NCBI GenBank assembly: GCA_022793195.1
Contig: JAAWCJ010000029.1
Span: 1-64,000, forward strand
Reading direction: 5' to 3'
DNA: 64,000 nucleotides
DNA from: Lachnospiraceae bacterium
Lineage (GTDB): Bacteria > Bacillota > Clostridia > Lachnospirales > Lachnospiraceae
A program made the translations under genes and the position numbers. This document shows, in pieces, positions 44,483 to 53,780 of the stretch. The notes under the pieces were generated by a model. That model was given only the letters and a program-made list of their open reading frames with translations. It did no database searches and was not told the DNA's origin. Every line of letters begins with the position of its first letter. The first letter of the stretch is position 1.

Positions 44483-45205
44483 TCACGGAAGCAATGTATG
44501 TGCTCCGGCTATGATCGGCCATTTCTCACAAATTTCAAATGCCTCCACATATTCCACATTGGGTGTTCCGCAGACAGACGCATAATATTCACACTCATTT
44601 TTCAGGATGTCGTTATAAGATACCCCAAATGCATCCCTGCACCAGTCCCCCTGCTGGGAATCATGGCATTTAAACATTTTCATCTTATCCTCAAACTCAT
44701 TTGTAATATCCACAAAATACTGAGGATGATAAGAGTTACTCATGCCCATGGGCGTACAGTAAAATAGCGGAGGAATATGGTCGATCACATCATGTTCTGT
44801 CTTGATGGCTTTTACCGTAGCCAGCACACGCGCCACAAATGCCAGATAACCTGTCACATCGTGATCCTGGTTGTAGTCCCTGTTTGACGGAGGGGCAAAT
44901 ATCACATCCGGCCTTGCGATACGGACTGCCTCGATAAATTTAAGCCTTGTCGGTTCGTCGTCAAAGATAAACTCATCCGGCTCATCCAGCCACAGTAAGG
45001 TCGCTCCAATATAATCCGCCGAAGCCTGTGCTTCCTTTTTACGCATGGCGGCAGTCTCTTCTTTTGTGTGCTGATAAGAACCGATGTTGCCATTTGTCGC
45101 AATACACATGAAGATCTCGTCGCCCCGTTTTTTCATCTTCATCAATGTCCCGGCCATACGGAATTCAATATCATCCGGATGGGCCCCAAAAGCCAATACT
45201 CTCAT
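44483..45205 (-). CDS. PIG-L family (LmbE-like) deacetylase
   Basis: MRVLAFGAHPDDIEFRMAGTLMKMKKRGDEIFMCIATNG; HPDD motif. Confidence 0.93.
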   Translation of the reverse strand: MRVLAFGAHPDDIEFRMAGTLMKMKKRGDEIFMCIATNGNIGSYQHTKEETAAMRKKEAQASADYIGATLLWLDEPDEFIFDDEPTRLKFIEAVRIARPDVIFAPPSNRDYNQDHDVTGYLAFVARVLATVKAIKTEHDVIDHIPPLFYCTPMGMSNSYHPQYFVDITNEFEDKMKMFKCHDSQQGDWCRDAFGVSYNDILKNECEYYASVCGTPNVEYVEAFEICEKWPIIAGAHTLLP

Positions 45206-45287
45206 CCATTTTCTCCTTTCCTGTTGTAATGCATAAATATATTTGTCAATAGATTCAGGAACATCCCGTGTACCCCTGCCGGATCTG

Positions 45288-46550
45288 TCACTCTGTTTCA
45301 CCTGCAATATAATCTGCAAGGGTCTTGCCGTCATAATAATGTTCAAACATCTCTTCTACATTATCCTTTGTGACAAGACGGTTCTCATAGAAATACGCAC
45401 TGGGAACATCCACGCCGTTCAACAAATTAATGATAGCGCTCATGCAATAGAAAGTAGGAGCCGCCGCGCTGTAGCATGCGGAACCCAGGCAGTCCCCTTC
45501 ATAGATTGCCTGAAGGATCGGCTTATCATTATCAATGGAGGTAATGGGAATATCGCTGCCGTTTGCTTTCTTTGCATTGATCATCCCCACTGTCGCGGAA
45601 GAATACAGGCCAAATGCTCCAATCATATCAGGGTAAGCAAGAAGGGCACCCTCAAATGCCGTATAATGTTCTTCCGGGGTAGAACCTGTCAACTCCACAA
45701 TCTCAACATCCGGGTAGTCCGCAAACACACTCTTGAAGCCGTCCGCCCTGGTTGCGGCATTGGGATGTACAAAAGGAAGGCTTTGATAAATGATCGTCCC
45801 TTTCATCTCCACGTTATTTTCCTGCAGATGATCCAGTAAGAGCTTACCCGCCATGACGCCCTGCTCCTTACATTCGGACATGACCACGGAATCTGCCTCC
45901 GATACCAGCGCCGGATTCAAAGTGGCGCAAGGGATACCTGCTTCTTTCAGGGCATCCAGAGACCCCTGTACGCCTGTGAAATCACAAGGTGCAAGGATTA
46001 CGCCGTCCACATCCTGAAGAATCCACTGTTCAATGGCTGCATTCTGTGCATCCTGGTCATAATTTGCATCGTTTACCAGGAGCTCTATCCCCGCTGCTTC
46101 CGCATGGGCTTTCATAGAATCCAGCATCATTGCCCCAACCTCGTCTACAGTAAAATAGACTGAAAACCCAATGGTGTATTTATCTTTTGGAACGGGAAGA
46201 GTCGTAGTCATGTCGTCCAACACATTGACAACCCCTCCTGTAGCCCTTAATTTAAAAGAACATTCTACTCCCAGGTCGTTATAATAAGTAGCAATATCAA
46301 AGGTCTCACCTGCCGGCTGTACATATTCATAGTCGGGGATCTGAGGATCTTCACCTGCTGCCTGTTCTTTTTCCGGAGCTTTCGTCTCCGTCTCTTTCGG
46401 AGCTTCCGTAGCTTTCTCCTTCGGAGCTTCCGTTTTCTTCTCCGTCTCTTTTGCGTCAGCCGGCTCTTCTCCTCCCGAAGAACCGCAGGCTGCCAGGGAT
46501 AATATCATTACCAGTGTCAAAACCATTGCCAACATTCTTTTTTTCCTCAT
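45288..46550 (-). CDS. Second sugar ABC transporter substrate-binding lipoprotein, paralog of 26521-27774
   Basis: Lipobox LAACGSSGG; KYTIGFSVYFTVDEVGAMMLDSMKAHAEAAGIELLVNDANYDQDAQNAAIEQWILQDVDGVILAPCD. Confidence 0.93.
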   Translation of the reverse strand: MRKKRMLAMVLTLVMILSLAACGSSGGEEPADAKETEKKTEAPKEKATEAPKETETKAPEKEQAAGEDPQIPDYEYVQPAGETFDIATYYNDLGVECSFKLRATGGVVNVLDDMTTTLPVPKDKYTIGFSVYFTVDEVGAMMLDSMKAHAEAAGIELLVNDANYDQDAQNAAIEQWILQDVDGVILAPCDFTGVQGSLDALKEAGIPCATLNPALVSEADSVVMSECKEQGVMAGKLLLDHLQENNVEMKGTIIYQSLPFVHPNAATRADGFKSVFADYPDVEIVELTGSTPEEHYTAFEGALLAYPDMIGAFGLYSSATVGMINAKKANGSDIPITSIDNDKPILQAIYEGDCLGSACYSAAAPTFYCMSAIINLLNGVDVPSAYFYENRLVTKDNVEEMFEHYYDGKTLADYIAGETE

Positions 46551-46642
46551 ACATTTCCTCCTTTACACTTGTGACATTTTCAATCTTTACTCAAATTTAT
46601 CAGACAATTATTTTCATTACCAGTGGAATTCATATTAAAAAA

Positions 46643-46707
46643 ATTGCATTTCGTTCACAATTATCTCTTCCATTGTATTCTGTTCTGATAATATTGCATT
46701 TCATTCA
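46643..46707. promoter_or_regulatory. Candidate AraC-family binding sites
   Basis: Direct repeats ATTGCATTTCGTTCA (46643-46657) and ATTGCATTTCATTCA (46693-46707), 50 bp apart, upstream of the second binding protein. Confidence 0.55.
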
Positions 46708-46724
46708 AACAATCCATGCAATAA

Positions 46725-46756
46725 AAAACAACTGCGACTTCCGCAGTTGTTTTTTA
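46725..46756 (-). terminator. Rho-independent terminator downstream of the araC-type gene
   Basis: AAAAAACAACTGCG-GAAGT-CGCAGTTGTTTTTT on the minus strand. Confidence 0.85.
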
Positions 46757-47662
46757 CCTTCCGCGTTTTATATGTTCTTTCCGGTATTTACCGGGACTCA
46801 CCCCATAATGTTTCATAAAATTCCGATACAGGCAGGAACTGTCATGAAAGCCGGCAGCTTCCGCCACATCTTCCAGGGACATGTCGTTTTCCAAAAGCAT
46901 CTGCGCCGCCTTTTCACAGCGTAAGTCATTCAGATATGCATGAAACGTCATGCCAACCACCTGTTTGAATAATATGCAATAATTTGTCCTGGAAACCGCA
47001 AACTTCAGGGTAATGTCTTCCAGTTTCAGTCTCTCATGGTAATGATTATGAATATAGTCTACGCTATCCAGCATCATTTTATTGATCCTGTGGTATTTTT
47101 GCTCCACCCGCGGGATTCCCGACTGATACAAATACCTCCACCCAAAGATATTGATAATGGTCATCAGTATACTGTTCAGGATTTCAAACATCCCTTCTCT
47201 TCTTCTGTTAAACTCATAGTGAAACCGCTCAATCTGCCGAAACAGGAAGATCTGGTCATCCCCTGACAAAGGGACTTTTGCAATAATGCTCTCTTTTTTC
47301 TCCAGGGCGGTATCCATCAGCAAAAAAGTAATCAACCGGTCTTTAATGGATTCCCCAAAGGGGTCGTACTGCAGGAATTCTTTTGAAAACTCAATAATAT
47401 AAAACTGGGTCTCCGGTTCCATATACTCTTCTTTTGCAATGACGTTCGGCGGAACAATAAACATATCCCCCCTTCTCAGCTCCACCGCCGCATCCCCCAC
47501 GCAATGCCTGAGCCGCCCGTTTTTCACCGCGCAGATGAAAAAATTGTCACGGATCAAATATTTATTGGCATCCACATAGGTATAAGCCAGGCCAATTCTG
47601 CACAAATTGCAACTTTCAGGATAGTTATTCAATGTAATTAACAGAGGTTTTTTCATCTTCAT
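46754..47662 (-). CDS. AraC-family transcriptional regulator
   Basis: N-terminal cupin-like region; C-terminal HTH LKLEDITLKFAVSRTNYCILFKQVVGMTFHAYLNDLRCEKAAQMLLENDMSLEDVAEAAGFHDSSCLYRNFMKHYGVSPGKYR. Confidence 0.95.
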   Translation of the reverse strand: MKMKKPLLITLNNYPESCNLCRIGLAYTYVDANKYLIRDNFFICAVKNGRLRHCVGDAAVELRRGDMFIVPPNVIAKEEYMEPETQFYIIEFSKEFLQYDPFGESIKDRLITFLLMDTALEKKESIIAKVPLSGDDQIFLFRQIERFHYEFNRRREGMFEILNSILMTIINIFGWRYLYQSGIPRVEQKYHRINKMMLDSVDYIHNHYHERLKLEDITLKFAVSRTNYCILFKQVVGMTFHAYLNDLRCEKAAQMLLENDMSLEDVAEAAGFHDSSCLYRNFMKHYGVSPGKYRKEHIKRGR

Positions 47663-47761
47663 GGTTTTATATTACCACATAAATCCTTTGAATTACAACC
47701 TAATAATTTACAAATTGCAATTTTTATATTATAATGACTATATTCGCGGAGGAGATGAAAC

Positions 47762-48757
47762 ATGAATAAAATATTAATTATTTCCCCTAATTATCAGGAA
47801 GATCGTTGTTATGAATGGATAAATACGGCAAATGCCCAGTCACCCTACGGCAACATTCTGACATTTGATTATATATCTCCAGAAAATCCCATCAGTGAAA
47901 ACGTAACCCTGTATGATTGTCTGGAAATTAAAGACATGCTTTGCCACACAGACTTATCCTGCTACCATGGGATTATCCTGATTCACGGTACAGAATACAT
48001 CCCCTTTACTTCTGCTGCTTTAAGCCTCCTTTTGACCCACCTGGAAATCCCCCTTGTCATTATCACTCAAAATGCCCTTCTGACCCAGAAAGCCAACTAT
48101 CATATGGAATGTTTTAATGCCGCCGTCTGTTTTATTATGACTGCCCATGCTCCGGGTGTTTTCAATGTCATTAAAAATGAATGGTCCAATACGCTGGAGG
48201 TTCACTTTGGCTCCAGAATCTCACAAAAGACCCCTTTTGATTTCCAATATATTGACATGTTTTCCGGGCGGTATGGTGAAATTATCGATCATGTCTTCCA
48301 CTTCAAACATGGCTCTGTCAACCCCACTGCAAACGATCTCTCTTCCATGCCCCGGTTCCCATCACCCATGAAAAAGTCTGCCAATGTCACTTACATACGC
48401 GCCTATCGGCGTATGCCTTATCACTATTACAATTTTTCTTCCAGCAGGCCCGCGGCAGTCCTTCAGGAATTGTACGACCTGAGTTCTGTCTTAAGCCACG
48501 AAGGCTTAACTTCTCTGACCGATTTTGCCAAACATTGTAAACGGTATCATGTGCCTTTATATTTGTGCCCTCTGGTATACGAAGACCTGGATTATGAAAA
48601 AGCACTGGAGCCCGTCCTGAAACAGGGGGCCATCCTGATTGGGAACATTACTGTTTTTTCCGCTTATGCAAAGCTGGTATACGGATATGGGGATGGGAAC
48701 TTCAGGAAATATCTGGATACAAATTTTGTGTTTGAGGATTTGTCCGGCCTCCGTTAA
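47762..48757 (+). CDS. Asparaginase-fold protein, probably catalytically degenerate
   Basis: ILIHGTEYIPFTSAALSLLLTHLEIPLVIITQNALL asparaginase-like middle; no TGGTI-type motif at the N-terminus. Confidence 0.55.
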   Translation: MNKILIISPNYQEDRCYEWINTANAQSPYGNILTFDYISPENPISENVTLYDCLEIKDMLCHTDLSCYHGIILIHGTEYIPFTSAALSLLLTHLEIPLVIITQNALLTQKANYHMECFNAAVCFIMTAHAPGVFNVIKNEWSNTLEVHFGSRISQKTPFDFQYIDMFSGRYGEIIDHVFHFKHGSVNPTANDLSSMPRFPSPMKKSANVTYIRAYRRMPYHYYNFSSSRPAAVLQELYDLSSVLSHEGLTSLTDFAKHCKRYHVPLYLCPLVYEDLDYEKALEPVLKQGAILIGNITVFSAYAKLVYGYGDGNFRKYLDTNFVFEDLSGLR

Positions 48758-48836
48758 ATTCCATTGACAACCTCCCCTTTCCCTGTTTAAAATAAAACCA
48801 TGCCGCATTTTGCCGGCCGGAAAGGGAAAAAACGCC

Positions 48837-49976
48837 ATGAATAAAAAAGAAATTTCAGAAATAAAGAAACAGTTTACGCCTTCAAATTGTACCATTAGCC
48901 GTATTTGCGGCTGCTACATAGACGGGGAAAAAGAAAAAAAGGCCACCATAAAAGAAGCCTTTCTTTCCCTTCCCGAAGAAGAAATGTTTAAATATTTTGA
49001 AATATTCCGAAAAAATCTATCGGGAACCCTCGGAAAAAACCTGGTCAGTCTGGAATTTCCCCTGGCAGCAGAAAACGAAGGCAGCGCTCATGATTTGCTC
49101 CTTCGGCTGCGGGATACGAAACTTGCAGACGACCTGTTATTGGATACTTTTTACGACATGATTTTGGAAAGTATTGATATAGAAGGAAGTTTTTTAATCC
49201 TCCTCATCCATTCTTCTTATGACATCCCGGGAAAATCCACAGACGGAAGTGAAATGTTTGATGCTTCCGACGAAGTTTATGAATATCTGCTCTGCACCAT
49301 ATGTCCCGTAAAACTGACAAAACCCGGCCTCTGCTACAATGCAGAAGCCGGAACTATCCAAAACAGAATCCGGGACTGGCTGGTGGAGTTTCCTGTCACC
49401 GGCTTTCTTTTTCCTGCCTTCCATGACCGGAGCGCCGATATTCACAGTCTGCTTTTTTATTCCAAGGATGCAAATCTGCCTCAGGCCCACCTCATCGAAG
49501 ACGTACTCCGCTGTACACTCCCTCTGGCTGCCAGCAGTCAGAAAGAAACCTTCAATGCCCTGGTGGAGGGAACTCTGGGGGATGGCTGTGATTTTGAAGC
49601 CGTAAAAGCCATCCACGGCCAACTGGCCGAACGGCTGGAAGAAGCTAAAGAAAACCCGGAGCCTTTGACCCTCTCAAAGGCCGAAGTCCGTTCTCTCCTT
49701 TCTGAAAACGGAGCCAGTGAAGAGCAGCTGGCCGGCTTTGAAAAACGGTATCAGGAAACCGCAGGTTCCGACGCCCCTATTCTGGCTTCCAACATTATAA
49801 ACAGCAGGAAATTTGAGATCTGTACTCCTGATATTGTAGTCCAGGTAAAACCGGAATATGCCCCTATGGTGGAAACCCGCCTCATAGACGGGCGTTCCTG
49901 TCTCGTGATTCCCATGGAAGGGCAGGTGGAAGTCAACGGAATTTGTATCCATACAGGCCTGAAAAACGAGACCTGA
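48837..49976 (+). CDS. DUF4317 family protein
   Basis: MNKKEISEIKKQFTPSNCTISRICGCYIDGEKEKKATIKEAFLSLPEEEMFKYFEIFRKNLSGTLGKNL. Confidence 0.85.
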   Translation: MNKKEISEIKKQFTPSNCTISRICGCYIDGEKEKKATIKEAFLSLPEEEMFKYFEIFRKNLSGTLGKNLVSLEFPLAAENEGSAHDLLLRLRDTKLADDLLLDTFYDMILESIDIEGSFLILLIHSSYDIPGKSTDGSEMFDASDEVYEYLLCTICPVKLTKPGLCYNAEAGTIQNRIRDWLVEFPVTGFLFPAFHDRSADIHSLLFYSKDANLPQAHLIEDVLRCTLPLAASSQKETFNALVEGTLGDGCDFEAVKAIHGQLAERLEEAKENPEPLTLSKAEVRSLLSENGASEEQLAGFEKRYQETAGSDAPILASNIINSRKFEICTPDIVVQVKPEYAPMVETRLIDGRSCLVIPMEGQVEVNGICIHTGLKNET

Positions 49977-49994
49977 TACATACCGGGGATGTTT

Positions 49995-51344
49995 CTATAA
50001 AAATAAATTGGCGAATAGTACGATCAGCGGAATTGCAATGACCGTCCTCTCCAGGAAAATGACAAACAGTTTCCAGAGGTTTAAGGGAATCTCACTTTTG
50101 ATGATGATGGTTCCCACTTCCGTCAGGTAAATGATCTGTACCAGGGAAAGGACACCGATGATGAATTTGGTCTTCACCGACTGGATCCCTGTGATCAAAA
50201 GGGCCGGAATAAACATATCCGTAAAGCCCACTAAAGTGGCGGGAGCAGCCGCAAAAGCTTCCGGTACGCCTAGCACCTGAAGAAGCAGCCCCATGGGATA
50301 AGAAATCCACTGGAACACCGGCGTATAAGTGGCGATAATCAAAGCCGCCGTACCCCAGGCCACCACAATGGGAATCAGGTCAAACAGCATACCCACCACC
50401 ACTTCAAAACCACTGGTGACCACTCCCTTTATTCCAAAGCTTTCTGCCCTGGCGCAGCTGATTTCCAGGGCATAGGCAAGACGGCCTTTTTCACTGGGAA
50501 CCTCCTCATTGATCTGCTTCCCCACCTGTTCCTGATAAGTGTCGGGAATGGTACGGATAGGAGGAATCCGCGCAATGATGACTGCCAGGAGAATCCCCAC
50601 CAGGCAGATACACAGATAAAAGGCAGGAAACAAATTGGCGATTCCCACCGTATCTGCAATCAACAGGCAAAAGGGAATGGACACCAGGGAAAAATTGGTC
50701 ATGATATAACCTGCTTCCCGTTTCGTATAAAAGCCTTTCATGTACTGTTCCCTTGTCAGAATCACCGCTGCATTGGAAGCTCCAAACCAGGAGGCGATCA
50801 GGTCGATGGAGGCGCGGCCCGGCACCTTAAATAAGGGGCGCACCACCGGCTTCAGCAAAACACCTAAAAACTCCATAATGCCACAGTCGGTGAGAAACGG
50901 CAGGATAAAACTGAAACTCAAGACGATACAAAACAAAGTGGCGCATAAGTCCACAATGGTGGCGCCCGTATCAACCGAAATGATAAACTCCGGGCCTACG
51001 CCGAAAACCACCATGCAGGTGACTACCGCCCCCAACACCTTGGATACCAGATAGAAGGGCGTTGTGGAAAATCCCCGTTTCAAATAATGATTATTCCGGA
51101 TCCATCCCGGTTTGCAGATAAAATCATAGACAGTCAATACAGCGGAGACCACCATGATAACCATCAGGATATAAGAGAGGCTTCCTCCCAGCAAACTTTT
51201 CAAAAAACTCTTTATAAAATCCAACAGAGTCGTAAAAGACTCACCCTGGGGAATCGGCACCAGAAACATCAAAATCCCGAAAGCGGAACCCAGGATAAAC
51301 TTCAGCAAATTTTTTGTATTCACACTTTTTGATTCCATACTCAT
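49995..51344 (-). CDS. YjiH-family (nucleoside-recognition/gate) membrane protein
   Basis: 449 aa polytopic; SWFGASNAAVILTREQYMKGFYTKREAGYIMTNFSLVSIPF. Confidence 0.82.
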   Translation of the reverse strand: MSMESKSVNTKNLLKFILGSAFGILMFLVPIPQGESFTTLLDFIKSFLKSLLGGSLSYILMVIMVVSAVLTVYDFICKPGWIRNNHYLKRGFSTTPFYLVSKVLGAVVTCMVVFGVGPEFIISVDTGATIVDLCATLFCIVLSFSFILPFLTDCGIMEFLGVLLKPVVRPLFKVPGRASIDLIASWFGASNAAVILTREQYMKGFYTKREAGYIMTNFSLVSIPFCLLIADTVGIANLFPAFYLCICLVGILLAVIIARIPPIRTIPDTYQEQVGKQINEEVPSEKGRLAYALEISCARAESFGIKGVVTSGFEVVVGMLFDLIPIVVAWGTAALIIATYTPVFQWISYPMGLLLQVLGVPEAFAAAPATLVGFTDMFIPALLITGIQSVKTKFIIGVLSLVQIIYLTEVGTIIIKSEIPLNLWKLFVIFLERTVIAIPLIVLFANLFL

Positions 51345-51385
51345 ACGCTCCCTATTCTTTCGTTTGTGCCCAGGCTCTTAAACCT

Positions 51386-52486
51386 TTATCTGCCGTCCGC
51401 GGTTTCATCCGCAGCCAGGGCCTCCACTGCCGTCATAGCCTCATATAGCATCTCTTCTGTCACCGGATAAGGGATATGCTCCATATCCGGCTCTGTGACA
51501 ATATCCCTTAAAACACCATCCAGGACTTGTCTGTCAAGATCAACCCCCATCGCTTTCAATGTCGTTTTAATTCCCAGCTTTGTAAGAAACGCTTTCAGCC
51601 GCAGCGCCTCCGCCCGTTCTCCATCCAAAAGAAGCTGCACCAATACGCCGTAGGCCACCACATTCCCATGAAGGTTCTCTTCCTCAAAACCTGGAAGCAA
51701 CACCAGTCCATAATAGACGGAATGGGCCACCGCGCAGTTATAATCATCAAGCACCATGAGGGATACTAACCCCGTGCTGATGATATTGGCAAGCACTGCT
51801 TCTGAAAGGGCACTGCTTACCCGTCCTTCTCTGCAATCCAAAAGGGCCTGCTCCCCGTGTTCCAGAAGAGGCCCATAGCACATATTGCTGATCTCCCTTC
51901 CCAGGGCGGAACTGTGGGACAATTTGTCGCCCCTGGCCGCAAAATGACATTCAAAATATTTTCCGATGGTGTCTCCCATCCCGGCCTGAAGATACTTTTC
52001 CGGCGCGTGGGCAATGACTGTCAAATCCATAAAACAGTGGCGGGCAGGACGTTCGTAAAAATAAAAGCTGTCAAAGCTCCCGTCCTTTTTGTAAACCACC
52101 GACAAGGCCGTGGAAGCGGCGCAGGTGGCACAGATGGTGGGAAACGTAAATACAGGAAGCTTTGCTTCATAGGCCGCTCCTTTTGCCGTATCCAGCACCT
52201 TTCCACCACCCATCCCGAAAATCATGTCCACCTTTAGTTCTTTTGCCCGTTTTGCCAACACATGAACTGCCTCATAAGTACAGTCTCCCCGGAAAGTTTC
52301 CACCGCCTCCAGGCTTAAGCTGCTCCCCTCCAGGGCGGCTAAAAGCCTTGGAAGCCCCGCCGCCAGGGCCTTTTCCCCTCCCATTAAAAGAATACGGCTT
52401 CCAAAAGGGGCACAAATGGCCGGAACCTCCCCATAAGGAGCTTCTCCAATGGAATAATTACAAAAGTAAGTAGATTCTGTTTTCAT
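51386..52486 (-). CDS. Iron-containing alcohol dehydrogenase / glycerol dehydrogenase family
   Basis: DMIFGMGGGKVLDTAKGAAYEAKLPVFTFPTICATCAASTALSVVYKKDG; AHSVYYGL. Confidence 0.88.
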   Translation of the reverse strand: MKTESTYFCNYSIGEAPYGEVPAICAPFGSRILLMGGEKALAAGLPRLLAALEGSSLSLEAVETFRGDCTYEAVHVLAKRAKELKVDMIFGMGGGKVLDTAKGAAYEAKLPVFTFPTICATCAASTALSVVYKKDGSFDSFYFYERPARHCFMDLTVIAHAPEKYLQAGMGDTIGKYFECHFAARGDKLSHSSALGREISNMCYGPLLEHGEQALLDCREGRVSSALSEAVLANIISTGLVSLMVLDDYNCAVAHSVYYGLVLLPGFEEENLHGNVVAYGVLVQLLLDGERAEALRLKAFLTKLGIKTTLKAMGVDLDRQVLDGVLRDIVTEPDMEHIPYPVTEEMLYEAMTAVEALAADETADGR

Positions 52487-53664
52487 CTTTTAAGCAACTC
52501 CTGCAGCTTTCCAAGCCTTAAAATGGCTTCGTCAATGGTCGCTTCCTCCCTGGCAAAATGAAGCCGGATTAAATGGTTGACTTCTTCTTTAAAGAAACTG
52601 GAACCGGGGACAGCCGCCACCCCCACATTTTTAATCATCCATTCACAAAACTCCAGATCCGTATATCCTTCAAACTGAGGCAGATTAAGAAACTCCTGTA
52701 TATCAATCAGCACGAAATACGTTCCCTGGGGAACATTATGCTTAAGGCCGATCTTGTCGAGGCCCGCCAGAAAATAATCCCTCTTTTTCGTGTAAGTCTC
52801 CAGCAGTTTGTCATAATAAGACTGGGGGAACAAAAGTCCTGCCACCGCCGCTTCCTGCAAAGGCGCGGCCGCCCCCACTGTCAGGAAATCATGGACTTTT
52901 TTGGCCCCTTCAATCACTTCTTCCGGCCCGATCAGATATCCCAGCCTCCATCCGGTGATGGAATAGGTCTTTGAAAGGGAATTACAGGTGATGGTATGCT
53001 GATACATGCCCGGCAGGGATGCCATACAGGTATGATGATAAGGGGCATATACCATATGTTCATATACCTCATCTGTCACCACGAACGCATCATATTTCAC
53101 CGCCAGTTCCCCAATGGCCGTAAGCTCCTCCCTGGAAAATACTTTGCCGCAGGGGTTGGAAGGATTGCAGACGATAATCGCCTTGGCCCCTTCGGAAAAT
53201 CCCTGCTCCACGAGACGAATATCAAACTCATATTCCGGAGGTACAAGGGGGATATAAATGGGCTCTGCCCCGGATAAAATGGCATCCGCCCCATAATTCT
53301 CATAAAAGGGAGAAAATACCATGACCTTATCGCCGGGGTTGCAAATGGTCATCATGGCGCACATCATGGCCTCCGTGCCGCCACAGGTAACGACAATCTC
53401 CCTGTCGGGGTCGATCTCTCTTCCAATGGCTTTTCCCTGCTTTTTTGCCAACGCCTCCCTGAAATTTTCCGCCCCGAAGGTCACGGAATATTGATGGGGG
53501 CCTTCATAGGCCGCCTTTGCCAGCGCATCCATAATTTCTTTTGGCGGGTCAAAGTCGGGAAAACCCTGTGACAAATTAATGGCCCCATGTTCATCGCTGA
53601 TTCTGGTCATCCTGCGGATCACCGAATCTGTAAAACTCTGCACTCGTTCGCTTAAAACCGGCAT
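52483..53664 (-). CDS. PLP-dependent class I/II aminotransferase
   Basis: INLSQGFPDFDPPKEIMDAL...CNPSNPCGKVFSREEL...VTDEVYEHMVY...NSLSKTYSITGWRLGYLIG. Confidence 0.95.
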   Translation of the reverse strand: MPVLSERVQSFTDSVIRRMTRISDEHGAINLSQGFPDFDPPKEIMDALAKAAYEGPHQYSVTFGAENFREALAKKQGKAIGREIDPDREIVVTCGGTEAMMCAMMTICNPGDKVMVFSPFYENYGADAILSGAEPIYIPLVPPEYEFDIRLVEQGFSEGAKAIIVCNPSNPCGKVFSREELTAIGELAVKYDAFVVTDEVYEHMVYAPYHHTCMASLPGMYQHTITCNSLSKTYSITGWRLGYLIGPEEVIEGAKKVHDFLTVGAAAPLQEAAVAGLLFPQSYYDKLLETYTKKRDYFLAGLDKIGLKHNVPQGTYFVLIDIQEFLNLPQFEGYTDLEFCEWMIKNVGVAAVPGSSFFKEEVNHLIRLHFAREEATIDEAILRLGKLQELLKR

Positions 53665-53780
53665 ACTACTGACTCCTCTTTTCTATCTTAAATTCTAAAA
53701 ACATTCCTCTACAATCATAAACGCACCTTCACTCTGCGTCAAGAGCGAAGGTGCATAAAGATACATAATTCTTCATATTT

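Noticed and set aside
51386-53664. Fe-ADH and aminotransferase as missing BMC enzymes
   Set aside because: Separate unit 7 kb beyond the AraC/asparaginase/DUF4317 genes, no encapsulation peptide and no shared operator seen
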